This document shows, piece by piece, positions 30,731-42,834 of a stretch of DNA of 64,000 nt (positions are counted from its first letter, which is position 1; each line of letters opens with the position of its first letter). This DNA is from Bremia lactucae (Eukaryota > Oomycota > Peronosporomycetes > Peronosporales > Peronosporaceae): contig NW_027152196.1 in NCBI RefSeq assembly GCF_004359215.1, positions 259,539 through 323,538 on the forward strand, written 5' to 3'. Both the position numbers and the translations under genes were made by a program. The notes under the pieces were generated by a model. The model had not been told where the DNA came from and ran no database searches. It worked only from the letters and a program-made list of their open reading frames with translations.

Positions 30731-33700
30731 ATGTTAGGGCATGACCACTGTAATCAGTGGAGGTCGACTAGTTCAGTTATCAGTACTAGCAAAGGGTACT
30801 CCGTTACACCTGGAAGCACGTTGTAGTCCGTTTAACGGCCTATGCACGTTCCATCGAACATGGACCATGTTGGATGAAGAAGGAAGGAGCTTTCAGGCCC
30901 CTCAAGAAACTATCACGCAACGCGTGAAAGGTTCACTAATTTGAGTGACCTTGAATGGGAAGCAATCGAATGCATAAGGCGGTCCGGCCGTTGGTGCCAT
31001 GTCTTCACACTTAACACAGATGAACAACATGCGGCCATACCCGAGTTCATTAACATGAACTCGACGGGCCTTGCTGCACCAACCAGCAAGGCTCTAGACA
31101 CGCGGAGGTGTTCAGAGAATAGGGTGCTCAACAATTGGAACTGTTGAAACAGCAGCATTTACAGGCTTCTAGCCGCCGTCTCTTCCGCGTCGACCCGAAA
31201 GCTTAAAGATCGAAATCCCTTACTTCAAGGCAGTCGAAAGCGACTCCCTTTTAAGAATGTTCGTCTAATTTGACGACGCCATTAAAGCTCGCCGCATCAA
31301 TAATGGTGCGACGAAAGTGAAATTTGACATGTCCAATTTAGCCGGACGAGCCAAAGCTTGGGCTTTAGAGCTCAAGCTTCACGACTTATTGGTTTTTGGG
31401 TCGTATTAGATCTTTAAGACCCGGCTCAGGCAACTTCTGATCCGCCACGTGCCGAATTTGGAGTCTGAACCGAGCTCCTGATTTTAAAGCAGGGCAAGCG
31501 TGACCTTCATGCTTATGTCCATCATACACGATACCTGATCAGTAATATTGTGAGTCATCCAATTGTGAATAAACACAGGTAACTGTGTATGAAAGGTCTT
31601 GCAGACGGTCCTAATATAAAACACCTCTTCCGGTTTGAACTAGAGTCGCTCGACCAAGCAATCACGATAGCGGAACAGGAGGACTTCGGTCTTAAACAGG
31701 ATCTCATTCACTCTGGAGCTTATTGTCCTCCGGACGACAAGAAAACGGAGGCCTAGAAACTCATGGACCTCTCGTATGTGGAAAGTGAGAAACCTCTCTT
31801 TTCAAGTCACAAACGATTGCAAACATGCAATCGTTGTCAAAGACTGCCACTGCGCCTATAAGTGTAGTGCCCCACGCTCGGAGCCCAGAAGCACTGTGCG
31901 GAACGATCGGTCTCCCGCTAGGAACTGCAAAGGACGTTGATCTGACGCTGTTGAGAAATCGCACTGGCAAGGCGGAATGTCAAAAACAGGTCGGGGTCAG
32001 TAGATGCGGAGCGCCGTACGAATCCAGTAACGTCAAAAGAATTTGCAGGTCTTTTGACGAAATTTCTCCTCACACAAAAACATTGTGTGTGACTACCCCA
32101 GGGAAACAAGTTGATCTCATCATCATGAAGCAAAAGTGTCAAATAAAATTGCCACTTAGGTCCTTAGTCGATTGCGAGGCGTCGATCATTTAATTCGACG
32201 CCGATCGCTACAAGATCGCAGACTCAAATTTATTGAGCGCGATATCCCTCGAACGAGGATGATAGTGCGCCCAGCAACAGGTGCATCTGTAACAGAAATG
32301 TGTAGGTGGTATTCAATACACTTTAAGGGTAAACAGTACGATAATGATTTCATCGTATTAGATTTGGATGACAAATTTGATGTGATTCTAGGATTACCAT
32401 GGCTCAAAGTACGAGCCCATGTATAAATTAGCACTGCCAAGCCGTGACGATGCCTGTCTCTTGTTTATCTGATGGCCAACTCATGAACGTCTTGGAGCGT
32501 CCACAAATGTGTGGATGTCTTACGAGTGAGTGCTGTGGCCTCACTTATGGTTCGGTCGTTAGCATGGCTGCACAAGACTCCAGTGTTAATGTCCAACACA
32601 CTATTGAGTTAGATTCCGACGGCTGTGCACAAGCACTAACAGCGTCGAAGTTTGACCAATCGAATAAGACGAGTGGTACGAAATAAGGATGCTTGCTTGA
32701 AAAGCAACATCCAAGATAATATCCAACGCCTATCTATAAGAGACAATGCGAAAGTCCTCGATCGACCGGAGAGTCGATCGTAGAGGATCTCGCTGTGGTT
32801 ACGCAGCCAAAGTGTGAGGCAGTTAAGGAGGATGCTCCCGCAATAAAGCTTAAAGGAATAAGTTCCCAAGAATCTGCGGGAAAAAGTCCCCAGAAACCTG
32901 CGTTAAAAGTTTCCTAGGTACCTTTGTACGTAACTTTTGAAGAAGTAGCTGAAACATTAAATGTCTTAGTAAACAACAGATAAAGTGTAAGCGCTTAAAC
33001 ACTTGATCTGATAGCGCCTCCGAAGTTATTTTCGGAGATAACTCAATTCTCAAAGCAAGAACCGAAACGATTCCTGCATGAACTGCGTATTGGCAAAATC
33101 AAGCAGATCTGCGTACTTGTCACGGATGACAACTACGTGACCGACATTCGGTCGGCAATAGTTTTTATGAGAATGAACGGGTTCTCAGCAGCTCATGTAT
33201 GGACGAAAAAATCCTCGATTAGAAGACTAGAATGGAACGTTTTACGTCCCAATCCTGGTAGTTGTTGAAGACAACCGTGCGAGTTGCCTAAGGATAGAAG
33301 CACTCGACACGAAATCGTTCTAAAACAGGTTCGAAAAACTTCAATGTTTATTAAACGTGAAGGTGTTTTTTATATACTGTGTCATGAATCATTGGCCATT
33401 GCCTCGTGAACAAGTACTTGTGATCCATAAATTCTTTATCGATCGATTAAAAGCGGGTCATGGAAGGGAGTGTACCTTCCCACATAGCTCCCCGAACTTT
33501 TGTGTGCGTAAAGTTACAGGAGGGTGGTGGCTTACTAATGCGTTTAATAGATTGAATGCTGCAACAGAACTGGCTCAAACGTCGATACCACGAAAAGATA
33601 TAATCATTGAGGGAATGTCAAAATGTACTATCTTTTTGTCAATGTATTTGAAAAATGGGCTCTAATAGATCCTTATGCGTGAACAGGATATCCCGTTCAC

Positions 33701-36700
33701 AGCAGTAAGCACCCCAAGTTGAATGCTATGGGAGTGGCTAGTTATGTCACAGGGACTTAGTAATGCCCCTGCGACATTCAACAGATGTTTAAATAATCTG
33801 TTGAGATCGGTGCAATATTTCGCACTGATCTATTTTGATGATGTCTTCGTTCATAGCAGAGCCATGAACGGAAAGTCGGACGTTGAAATACATCATGCCC
33901 ACTTCCGAAAAGCTCTTACACTTATGCGTAAGCATATGTTGTATGCAAATCTAAGAAGTGTATATTCGCTGCAAGCGAAATATCATTTCTTGGGTGCACC
34001 GTAGATATTCAAGGTGATACCCGATCCGAAAAAATAAGGCAATTACCGACTCGCCCGTGCCAGTTTATGGAAAGAGACCTAAAAAGTTCCTTGGGATAGC
34101 GGCGTACGTGCACAAGTACTCACGCCGAAATGACAGTACATCATTCATCTATGCTAAGGAAAAATGTAAAGTGGTCTTGGAACGCTGATTATCAGCTTTC
34201 CTATGAGGGTAACCAGCAAAATTGATGGAATCGCCAATCCTGGGGATTGCTGACCAAGACCGACCTTTTCATGTGTTCTGTGATGGCAGCGAATTAGCAA
34301 TCGGCTGTGCGTTAATGCAATATGACACAGACGGAGCAGAGCGCTTCGTCTGTTATCAATCGCGTCAGCTTCAATAAGCTGAGCGCAATTACCCATACCT
34401 GACAAAGAATTCCTTACCATAAAATATGCACTGGCTAAGTTAGGGTTAATCTCTTGGAAGATAGACAGCTCATTGTTTATACGGACCATGCGTATTTACG
34501 CACGGCCGTCAACAGCCCACACATGTCGCAGAGAATGGCGAAAAGCTTGTATTTTAGCGCCGTTGATGCCTTTCGCGCCGGCCCTATGGTGAGCCGACTG
34601 CACAAAAGGACAGTTAAGATAAACCCATGTTGCAACAATAAGTGTTCCGTCGTCAACATTACTTGGCGCCGTAAAAAGAACCTATCAAGAAGGTAAGGCT
34701 CTTAAAGGTTTGATAGACTACCTTAAAATCCATCACATCAATCCTTGAAAGGATTGTCGAAATTGTATCGATCTTTACGGATCGATACACAACACGCAAT
34801 AAATTACTGTATAATTAATTCACCATTGCTGGCAACCAAATCCCCACCCATGACGACTTGCGTTCACGCATCATGTACGAGTGAGTCAACATCGTGACTT
34901 GGATCACACACCTTATTACTTAAGGAAGGACATTGACCACTAGCGATTCTGTCGTCGCAGGTTAGCGGTGATAGTCGATTATTTTTTCGTGACCAGTTAT
35001 AAAATTGTGCGCAAGTTGCGACTGATCAACTGATGAACAACGGACAAATCAGTCCCTTCAAAGCGAGGTGGTGCCAGCTCGTCAAAAGATCTCATCCTTG
35101 AAAGATACAGTGGATCGCCTGGTTCGTGAAAACCAGACTCTGTCCCGAGATTATTATGTATCAGCTCGAGACCATCAGGCTTTGGCAGACGCCTTTAGCC
35201 GTTCAGAGTAATTCGGATTAGAAAAAGACTCGCACTGATGGTACCGGCGGAGAGATGCCCAGATTAGAACGTAGGATGCGTTCGCATCCTTCGAGGCAGC
35301 TCGACGTGTACGCATTGTCTTGGCGGTGCACACGAAACGGGCCGCTATACTTCGGCAGTAAATTTAGTATTGCCCACATACGTCCCGACATGTTTTGGTA
35401 TGTTTACCGTAGAGATCATAAACAATAAATAAAAAATGTTTGATCTTCCATTTTTGTCAGATATCCGCTTTGTCGGTACACCGCATCAGCGATGGAATCC
35501 TGTAGCGGAACAATGTTTCTCTAGCCAGCAGGAATTCTCCTGCTGACTCGGTTTGTTTTCGTCTTCAGTGCGACCGGTGCGCACTGCGAGGATGTCGTTC
35601 TCCTCATTAGTGAGAGCATTATTGTTTTCACTAACATAATTGGTTTCGATGCTAGGCCTTTCAGCATCGTTATCAAAGTCAGTAATAGCATTATCGCTAT
35701 TACTGAGTTTATCCCCTTTAATGTTGATTAAATCAACATTGCTGTCCTTCGCGTTGACCGTAGAGTCAATATGTGGTGAGCAAGAGCTACATTAATCTTT
35801 GCTTGAGCGAGTCTCTCCATCTTTTTAATAAAACATCACTCTCAAACAAGGTGTTTATATACGTGGGTGGCGTAAGCCTTTCACGCAAAACGATGCACTG
35901 AATCGTTGATGGCAAATTCTACCATCGGCAGGAACACGCTCCAACTCGTAAAAGTGTGGTCGTACTCAAAAAGTATATCTTCGAGGATTCAATTTGTTCG
36001 TTCTGTCTGACAGTATGTTTCAGGACGGTCAGAAGTTGACATTTTCACCTGTGTTCCAAGTGATTTAGACACAAATTGCCAAAACTCCGCCGTGGATCTG
36101 AAGTATCGATCTGGGACCAAACCCATGGAGTCGAAGTATCCTGCCAACAAAACCCCGAGCACAGCCTTTGGCTGTGGTCGACTCCGGGACTGCAGCAAGA
36201 TGGGCCATGTAGCCGGAACAGGCAGAGGTTGTAACGGAGAACGCGATGAAGCACTAGGCTTCACCCGTTAAAAAATTTCGCAAGCACGTTTGTTGCGGAC
36301 AAACTCATACTGGCGTGGCCAGTAGAAGTCGCGGCTTATCGGAGATAGGTGTTTTCACGTCCATGCTGAAAACTTATTGGCGCGTTCAATTCACGAGGCG
36401 AACCCAATTTTCCCTCCTTCTCCACGTCCGTTGAGGTGAAAAGCGTTTCCTTGTTGAACGCTTCTCGAATAGCCGTGAGGTGAAAGTAATTCGAACAAAT
36501 TATCTCGTTTTGGGGGACGGTATCCACTCTTGCATGATAGTTAAGAACCTCGGTTTCCAACTGATTGTGGACGTACGGGGCTCGTACGACAAAACGACGA
36601 GACCTGTCCTCCTGGACGGAAGTGGGTCGATCAGAGAAAGAGCGCTTCCGCGCTCGCAAAAGGCTTGGAGGTTCTCAATTTCTTCGCGCATCTCACAAAA

Positions 36701-37590
36701 AATGAGCGTCCTTCAATGAGGGTTCTTATGGGAAAATACCTCCTTAGGAGCATGACCTGCCCTCTTTAACAGCATGGGCATGAGTCCCTCCAGGAGAGGC
36801 AAGATTACCCTGCCTCTAACGACAAAAAATGAATCTTGTAGCGTGCACCGACTACGGTCCGTATTTTGAACCGTTCCCGGAAAGCATCCAGTTTGTCAAG
36901 CCAGGTCTCGCGGCCTCATTCCACACAAATGATCTTCAAGCTTGGACAAAGGTGTGACATTTTTTGCTTGCGTACATGTGTACCACCGATGCAGGAAGAA
37001 TGCATCGACAAAGCATTCCGCTTCGTCCTCATCAGGCTTGTGAAGCCTGGATGAGCCAATAGCGGAATATGGTATCGATCGTTGCTCATACCAGACCAGA
37101 GAATTAGGCTGCATCCAAGGCTTGTTTCGGGAGCAACCTGCAAAACATTGCGGTCCCTTTCCCGTTGGCTCATGTTAACGCTAAGGTTAACATTACTTTC
37201 GGAGTGATCCTTGGCATTCCGTCCCTGGTGAGCATACTAGCACCACCAGTAGCAAGCTTCCCGAAGTGACCTTAGCGATCACTTCGTTCCTGGTGATGCT
37301 TTCTGACATCATCAGAGTTATCATCGTCCATGGAGTCATCACAAGATGACTCCGCACCAAAAGGGTCTGCCGAAGTGTAAGAAAAAATTCCGTATCACCT
37401 CTTTGGTTGTCACAATAGAAATCGTAAAAGTTAAAGCTCAAGGCTCCATTCGAACTTTAGTCTTCCCCTTTAGACTGCTCGGAGTCACTAACCACAGGGT
37501 TTTTTAATGTCACAACCGGTCGATTTGGAGGCCTTAACGGTTACCACCGAGTCGGGCGATGACGCCGACTCGGCCCAGTAACCTACAATG
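30731..37590 (+). mobile_element. Ty3/gypsy element B1 (gag-pol, with inverted integrase segment)
   Basis: An LTR-C tail ends at 30,808, followed by a primer site (TGGAAGCAC). Then, on the plus strand, come gag (about 31,150-31,750, many stops), protease (32,172-32,426; FIVLDLDDKFDVILGLPWL), RT (33,357-34,004), and RNase H to about 34,880. From about 34,884 to 36,370 the integrase and its downstream tail lie on the minus strand (MSTSDRPETYCQTERTN at about 36,040). Then the final segment (36,385-37,590) is plus-strand again. Comparison with B2 shows the 34.9-36.4 kb part is inverted in place. No frame is intact. Confidence 0.75.
33357..34004 (+). pseudogene. Reverse transcriptase of element B1
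   Basis: Two frames carry RT blocks: MNHWPLPREQVLVIHKFFID, then FCVRKVTGGWWLTNAFNRLN, and after a break QGLSNAPATFNRCLNNLLR with the catalytic YFDDVFVHS. Catalytic residues remain, but stops and frameshifts separate the blocks, so no active enzyme can be made from this copy. Confidence 0.8.
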
Positions 37591-37676
37591 GGAGAATTTT
37601 CAATTAAGGCCAGTAGAATACATGCGTTGAATACTGCCGGAGTCGATAAAATAAATTATGTCTTCTTCGCAATTAC

Positions 37677-38130
37677 TGTAACGGGGCACTCCGACTTGTA
37701 CTGCTTCAGTACAAGTCCAATTCGCACTGCTTCAGTTGGGAGTGGTACCTTACGTTATTTCACGTACACTAGTACGTGCAGAGGAAAACTTCTCTTTAAG
37801 GTAACTAGCTTAAAGAGGGTAAAATGAAAACTGTATTAATATAACTAAGTAACGCTTTTCTCTATCTGTTCACTCTAACTTATTATAAACTAATACTAAA
37901 CATGCAATTGAATTCTTATCTCTATCTTATCTGCAACTCTCTCTTTGATTACTCCTACAGCTGATTAGTCTGCGGAATAAATAGATATAATGGCCTATAC
38001 CTATATATATATAAGATTTCTGGACATTACTATTTAAAGTAATATCCTATAAATATTATCTACCTTTTAGATAATAGATTAATTAATAACCTTGAAGTAT
38101 TAATTTCATATAACGATACACCCCGTTACA
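37677..38130 (-). repeat. Solo LTR-B (454 bp)
   Basis: Both ends are intact: TGTAACGGGGCAC at the left and ACACCCCGTTACA at the right, the reverse of the LTR-B at 63,516-63,965. There is no primer-binding site on the left and no polypurine tract on the right, so this is a solo LTR. Flanking pentamers ATTAC and ATAAC may be a decayed target duplication. Confidence 0.7.
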
Positions 38131-39247
38131 ATAACAGTATTGATGATAGATGTCATTAGATATCGAATTCAAATTTAAGTTGCAATTCCGTTGACAATTT
38201 GAAGTAAAAGCTCTAATTTTGAACCTATTTAAATGGACATCAACGATTCTCGCTACATTGGGCTTTATATGGCCAAAGCTATTGGCGAAGTCGTCAATCA
38301 TTGAAAAGTCGGATCTTGCTGAGGCACCAACATTCTTTTCATCGACGGATTAATTAATCAAAGATAAATTAGTAATTTGACGGCAATAATTATATCCCTG
38401 GCGAGCCAGTTCTCCTTCGCTAAAGTGCGATCGAGCATACATATCATAACTACTCTCCCTTTGAGTTCTAAAATCTTCGAGAGCTTACAAGAACATAGCT
38501 ACATCTTGATTCAAAGATTGTTTGCTTTAATAACTTGTCCTGCCTCTAGTTTCGGCAATGATGAATGGGCACGTGCCATTTAAACTTCGTCCTTTTGTAA
38601 GAAATACTAAAGTGATTGTTTCCATCGTCTTTTCCACAGCCACAGTGGACGAAATCGTTTAGAAGCTTAAATCCCTTTTAATGAGCAATCCTGTAATTTT
38701 ATGATTGCTTAATGTTGTGAAAGCGAAAATATAAGTGTCACATGATAAGATCCTTCTTCTACCAATGAAATACTACGAAATCCCACGAAGCTTGAAACTC
38801 ACAATACTAACTTTATGGTCGTGTTTCTCCATTCGGCGTGGCGACATTTACAAGAGTTTGGATTATCGACTACAAGATCCAGCTAGTGATCCTGAAACCA
38901 TTTAATTTCATTAAGTAAGGCCATCTTGGTTTTTTTTCATGACATCTTATTGTCTTTGACGTGTAAGAAACACACCCAAAAGACGTGATCCCCATGATTC
39001 AGAAAATGATCGAAAAAAGGTCCCTATTCTGAAAAAAAAAAGGCAGATTTCTCCGCATATATGCACTTTTTTGTTAAACACGACGTTACACCAAAAGAAA
39101 CAACAATTAAAATGAAAAAAAAAGAGCTCACAACATGACGGCGCTACGGTCAAGGAGGCTTCCTGGATGGGAAGCTTCGCTTGTAATAAGACGTTGAGAC
39201 ATTGTGCCAATTTGAGAGAGATCTCGGTCATGCTTTAGTCCTATCAA
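38131..39247. other. Upstream region of PME1 with a short relic of a PME 3' flank
   Basis: I see no gene. At 38,272-38,350 the sequence resembles the 3' flank of PME1 (about 40,446-40,530), sharing CGGATCTTGCTGAGG and nearby words in the same order. The rest is AT-rich without supported frames. Confidence 0.45.
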
Positions 39248-39271
39248 TCACTTTGCAATATTCTCCGTGCC
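39248..39271 (+). promoter_or_regulatory. Initiator-type core promoter of PME1
   Basis: TCACTTTGCAATATTCTCC fits the oomycete initiator TCAYTYY followed by an A/T-rich flanking promoter region, and lies 36-42 nt before the ATG at 39,290. The match is by eye. Confidence 0.5.
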
Positions 39272-39289
39272 GCCTACGTTAGCCACAAA

Positions 39290-40315
39290 ATGCGTCTCTT
39301 TGCGTATTCATTAGCTGTCTGTGTAACCCTTCTACTGTCCACGTATGGAAAAGATTGCAAGGACTCGCCGAATGCAAGGACCGAGCCTCCACCAGGAGCT
39401 GTCGTTGTCGATCGCACGGGCAAATACGAGGGAAGTGTAAAAACTATAAAACTAGGGGTCGATCAGCTCAAAGCGTCGTCTAGCCCTCAGTCGCTCTTCA
39501 TCTTTCCTGGCGATTACAATGAGCAAATTTTTATCCGTGACCATGTCAAATCCCTCAGTATTCAGGGGTACACGTGTGATACAACCGATTACAAGCATAA
39601 CCAGGTGACCATCACTCATTCCAAGGCCCAAAAAGATTTGGCATCGGATGTCGAGGACAATCGTAACTTTCTCACGAGTACCCTCGGTATCGAATCTGCG
39701 TCCGCAAAAGTCTATAACCTCAATGTAGCCAACACCGCTGGCCAAATGAAGAAAGATGGTCAGGCTGTAGCCATCTCCTCGTATGGAAAAAGCCAGGGCT
39801 TCTATGCTTGCAGCATTAGGGGATATCAGGACACGTTATTTGCCCACAAAGGTCGGCAACTCTATGTCAAGTCCCACATTAGTGGTGCCGTGGACTTTGT
39901 GTTTGGCCAAAATGCCGTAGCGTGGTTTGAATCCTGTACCATTGAGTCGATTGGAAAGGGCTGGATTACTGCCAATGGCAATACAAAGCCGGAGAACGAG
40001 AATGGGTACATTTTCAATAACTGCCAAGTCAGAGGGACTGGCCCGACCTTCTTCGGGCGTCCGTGGAACCCTTATGCCCGTGTTGTATTTCAAAAATGCC
40101 ACCTAGGGAGCCACATTGATCCCAAAGGGTGGTCCCCATGGAGAGTCAGTCTGGATAAAGTGACTTTTGCCGAGTATGGAAACACTGGCCCGGGCTCCAA
40201 GACGGATCAACGCGTGCCGTTTAGCACGCAGCTGGACAAAGCAAAGGATATTAAGGAGGTCCTTGGTGATGGGTACATGGATGAGTGGTTTGTTGACCCG
40301 TTGTTTCAAAAGTAA
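39290..40315 (+). CDS. PME1: secreted pectin methylesterase (CE8)
   Basis: 341 aa, single exon. The signal peptide covers about residues 1-20 (MRLFAYSLAVCVTLLLSTYG). CE8 signatures are all present: FPGDYNEQI (GxYxE region), GQAVAI with Q158, GYQDTLF with Q180/D181 (acid-base), GAVDFVFG with D202 (nucleophile), and GRPWNPYARVVF with R257 and W259. It hydrolyses methyl esters of homogalacturonan in the plant wall, releasing methanol and giving de-esterified pectin for LPMOs and polygalacturonases. Compared with PME2, two residues are lost and several changed after WSPW (residues 281-284), a region near the substrate cleft in the family. It converges with LPMO2 (565 bp) and is one arm of an inverted repeat with PME2. 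Confidence 0.95.
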   Translation: MRLFAYSLAVCVTLLLSTYGKDCKDSPNARTEPPPGAVVVDRTGKYEGSVKTIKLGVDQLKASSSPQSLFIFPGDYNEQIFIRDHVKSLSIQGYTCDTTDYKHNQVTITHSKAQKDLASDVEDNRNFLTSTLGIESASAKVYNLNVANTAGQMKKDGQAVAISSYGKSQGFYACSIRGYQDTLFAHKGRQLYVKSHISGAVDFVFGQNAVAWFESCTIESIGKGWITANGNTKPENENGYIFNNCQVRGTGPTFFGRPWNPYARVVFQKCHLGSHIDPKGWSPWRVSLDKVTFAEYGNTGPGSKTDQRVPFSTQLDKAKDIKEVLGDGYMDEWFVDPLFQK

Positions 40316-40880
40316 GAACAATGGAAGGGCAAGTGGCTACTTAATGCCAGAGTGTCGTCATGGGATTCAATAATACGCGACATGCTCTACCGTTTTTATT
40401 GTTAAGTATTCGTGAAGTAGCTTTCTCCTTTCTTTTAAGATTTTTAAGCGATAGCTATTATGCGAAGCCACTCAACGAGAAGCCGGATCTTGCTGAGGTT
40501 CTGACATTTTGTAAATTGATCGATTGTTGAACTTAGTTGAATGATGGCAACAACCTCATCCTTGACAAGTCAAAAAAAAAATCTCGTTGTCCAAAACTCA
40601 CAAAATCGATGAGATTTTATATGTAAAGGCAACATATCACCCGAAAAGTTATTACAATATTTGGGCGGCAAATAATTTGCAAAGGAACTAATTAACGCGT
40701 GTAACAAATCGTTGCTGTATATAGGAAACAACCATCTCTGCAAAAGACCAGTCATGATGTATGAATAAAGTGTCCAAATGTGTCAGAACGTCATAATATG
40801 ATATTAAAAAAACAAGGACGAAACTCACAAACCTTCGATGACCCTCAAAATGTAATACAATCGCTTCATCTTATATAACC
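40316..40880. other. Intergenic between convergent PME1 and LPMO2
   Basis: It begins with the 3' flank shared with PME2 (to about 40,375). The remainder is AT-rich with no supported frame, and the 3' UTRs of both genes are presumed here. Confidence 0.4.
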
Positions 40881-41675
40881 TTACTCACGACGACGAGAGC
40901 ACTTGGCAGGAGACGCCTCGATACTCGGAGGCTCCGTCTCCTCACGAGTTTCGTTCTCACCTCCATTCATTCCGTCTGCCTCTTGCGCTACCTTTTCCAT
41001 CTCGTTAGACGGCGTAATCGCCAATACTGATTTCGAACCAGCACCTTTCTTTACTGGGCCTTGACCTTTCACAACGGGTGGCAAGCCCCTGCCTTTGCCA
41101 CCCTGAAGCCACGCACAATTCACGTATACTTGCCACGGGTCCCCATGCATTGCGAGCCAGTAGATCGTCATCCGATTCGCATTAGCGCACTTGGCGTGAT
41201 CAAACGGCACTTTAGCCGGGGCGCCTGGATATTTGTTTTGACAGTTATTTGCAAACAACACCTTGGTTTTGTCGCACCAGACCTCACACGGGCCTATGTG
41301 ATTAAATTCCGAGAATTCGAGGTCCGACGTTGGGAGTTTCGAGCGTTCGGATTCTTTAAGTAACGTGAGACCACACTCGGTGTTACTCGCGGCGGTTTCA
41401 AGCTTTTGATTCTCAACGATAAACTCGCCAAGCGAGTTGTACCCCTTGGATGCGAAGAGGTCAGCAAAGTACGACAGTGTCGCATTGGAACCGTAACCAT
41501 ACTTGGGATGGTCAAACGGGCCCCAACGTGTCCCCCTATCGATCGTGGCACTGTAGCCACTCTTCATGAACCCATCAATCGTTACGTTGGGATTGGTAAG
41601 ATACCCATGGCCTCGCACGCTTAAGACTGGCGCAAGCATCGCGGCTACCGTTGCAAATAATTTAATTGAAACCAT
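40881..41675 (-). CDS. LPMO2: secreted AA17-type lytic polysaccharide monooxygenase (pectin-active family)
   Basis: 264 aa from the ATG at 41,675. The signal peptide is about 22 residues (MVSIKLFATVAAMLAPVLSV, then RG), leaving His23 as the mature N-terminal residue for copper binding. Blocks shared with LPMO1 include HIGPCEVWCD (H126, candidate second brace ligand), FDHAKC, NRMTIYWLAMHGDPWQVY and RGLPPVVKGQG. The Cys pattern is conserved. The C-terminal tail is Glu-rich and ends KCSRRRE. No carbohydrate-binding module is attached. It lies between two PME genes, consistent with joint attack on pectin: PME de-esterifies, the LPMO cleaves oxidatively. The family call is by motif recognition; activity is inferred from the AA17 family. 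Confidence 0.87.
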   Translation of the reverse strand: MVSIKLFATVAAMLAPVLSVRGHGYLTNPNVTIDGFMKSGYSATIDRGTRWGPFDHPKYGYGSNATLSYFADLFASKGYNSLGEFIVENQKLETAASNTECGLTLLKESERSKLPTSDLEFSEFNHIGPCEVWCDKTKVLFANNCQNKYPGAPAKVPFDHAKCANANRMTIYWLAMHGDPWQVYVNCAWLQGGKGRGLPPVVKGQGPVKKGAGSKSVLAITPSNEMEKVAQEADGMNGGENETREETEPPSIEASPAKCSRRRE

Positions 41676-41700
41676 TTGTTTTTCTGTGATTCTCTTCTAT

Positions 41701-41726
41701 TGCGCTAGGCGCGTTTTTAAATGAGA
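41701..41726 (-). promoter_or_regulatory. Conserved initiator-like element upstream of LPMO2
   Basis: The minus strand reads TTCTCATTTAAAAACGCGCC about 45 nt before the ATG, aligned with the element upstream of LPMO1 at 25,081-25,104. Confidence 0.45.
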
Positions 41727-42440
41727 AGGCACGTGTGTGTCTTGCGGGAAGCAAAAAAATGTAAGGAAAACGAAATTGGCTGTGCACATCGAGATAAGCG
41801 TCGCGTTTTTTTCGTGGAGCAGAAACGAAGTCTCGAGCGTACGTACGAGACGAAGCATACTGTATGTATCGTTATAGAGAAAGCATAAGGAATCTAAGAA
41901 TTCCTTCTAGACGTTGTTTAATTGCAACGGAGGCATCTGGACAGTCATCGATTTTGAATCACGATGGGCAAAGGTCCGACGGAAGCAATTTGGCTGGCTC
42001 TACGACTGGACTGAATTTTCAATTTCGGGAATATTGCCACGATATGGGCCAAAATACATACTTGATATCGTCGTGCCCTTTTCTAACAAGATCATTGATA
42101 CTCGACACTACCAATTTAAGTAAAGGCCAAATTTAAAATTATTTGCTTACGCTCGGTTAGATTGTTCATCCAGCCAAACGCCCGGATAAGGTGCAGCACT
42201 CGCGGCAGCTGGCGCGCCTCCTGTTGAAATACAGTTGAGTCCAATATGAAGCAGAAAAGGTACCCCTTTACTGCGAGATACGGTAATATCCTTCACGGAA
42301 GTTTCGCTACGATAGTCAGGGCGAGCACTTTTGCCACGAGAAAGCAAAGAAACCTGGTTATGAATTGTTTTGATACAATGTGATTTTTTTTATTTCACTA
42401 GTTACATATATTTTTTCGATTCGCGAGCACATTTTGCTAG
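41727..42440. other. LPMO2 upstream region
   Basis: A block at about 41,880-41,975 (ATTGCAA, CATCGATTTTGAATCACG) matches the LPMO1 upstream region at about 25,270-25,320, marking a conserved distal promoter segment. Open frames at 41,864-42,136 have no recognisable domain and are not called. Confidence 0.45.
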
Positions 42441-42834
42441 GACTGATGACACTACTAGCCAACCTACGCTGAGAATAGTGAAGGTTAGTTACTCGATTAC
42501 TCACGACACTGACGTGCAGAGGAAGGTTGTAAGTACTCTGTCGATTCTAAGGCTTCAGTATCGAGAAAAGTAATCCTGTATTAATATATTAAGTTTTTTA
42601 TAACGATCTTCTATCTACTAAATTATGTAAAGCGCTTCCATGCGCACCGTGGGGTGAACTGAAATCAATTACTGTTATCTTGTTGCTTCGATCTTACCAA
42701 ATTTGGTAATGTTGGGAATATTTAGTAAAACTATAAATCTCATACTTCTTCATTATATATTCCTCTAATAGAAAATAATATTTATAACTCGTCTTGTAGG
42801 AAAAAATATCTATGTAATGATATGCCCGTTACAT
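42440..42834 (-). repeat. LTR-C, probable solo LTR
   Basis: Its right end ATGCCCGTTACA reverses the LTR-C start. Internal blocks (CATGCGCACCG, TACCAAATTTGGTAATGTTG, TTCTAAGGCTTCAGTATCGAG) match the LTR-C copies at 25,611 and 56,770-57,255. The left boundary is approximate. Confidence 0.55.

Noticed and set aside
41864..42136. 90-codon frame upstream of LPMO2
   Set aside because: It overlaps the block conserved upstream of LPMO1 as non-coding sequence, the frame is not conserved there, and there is no domain.
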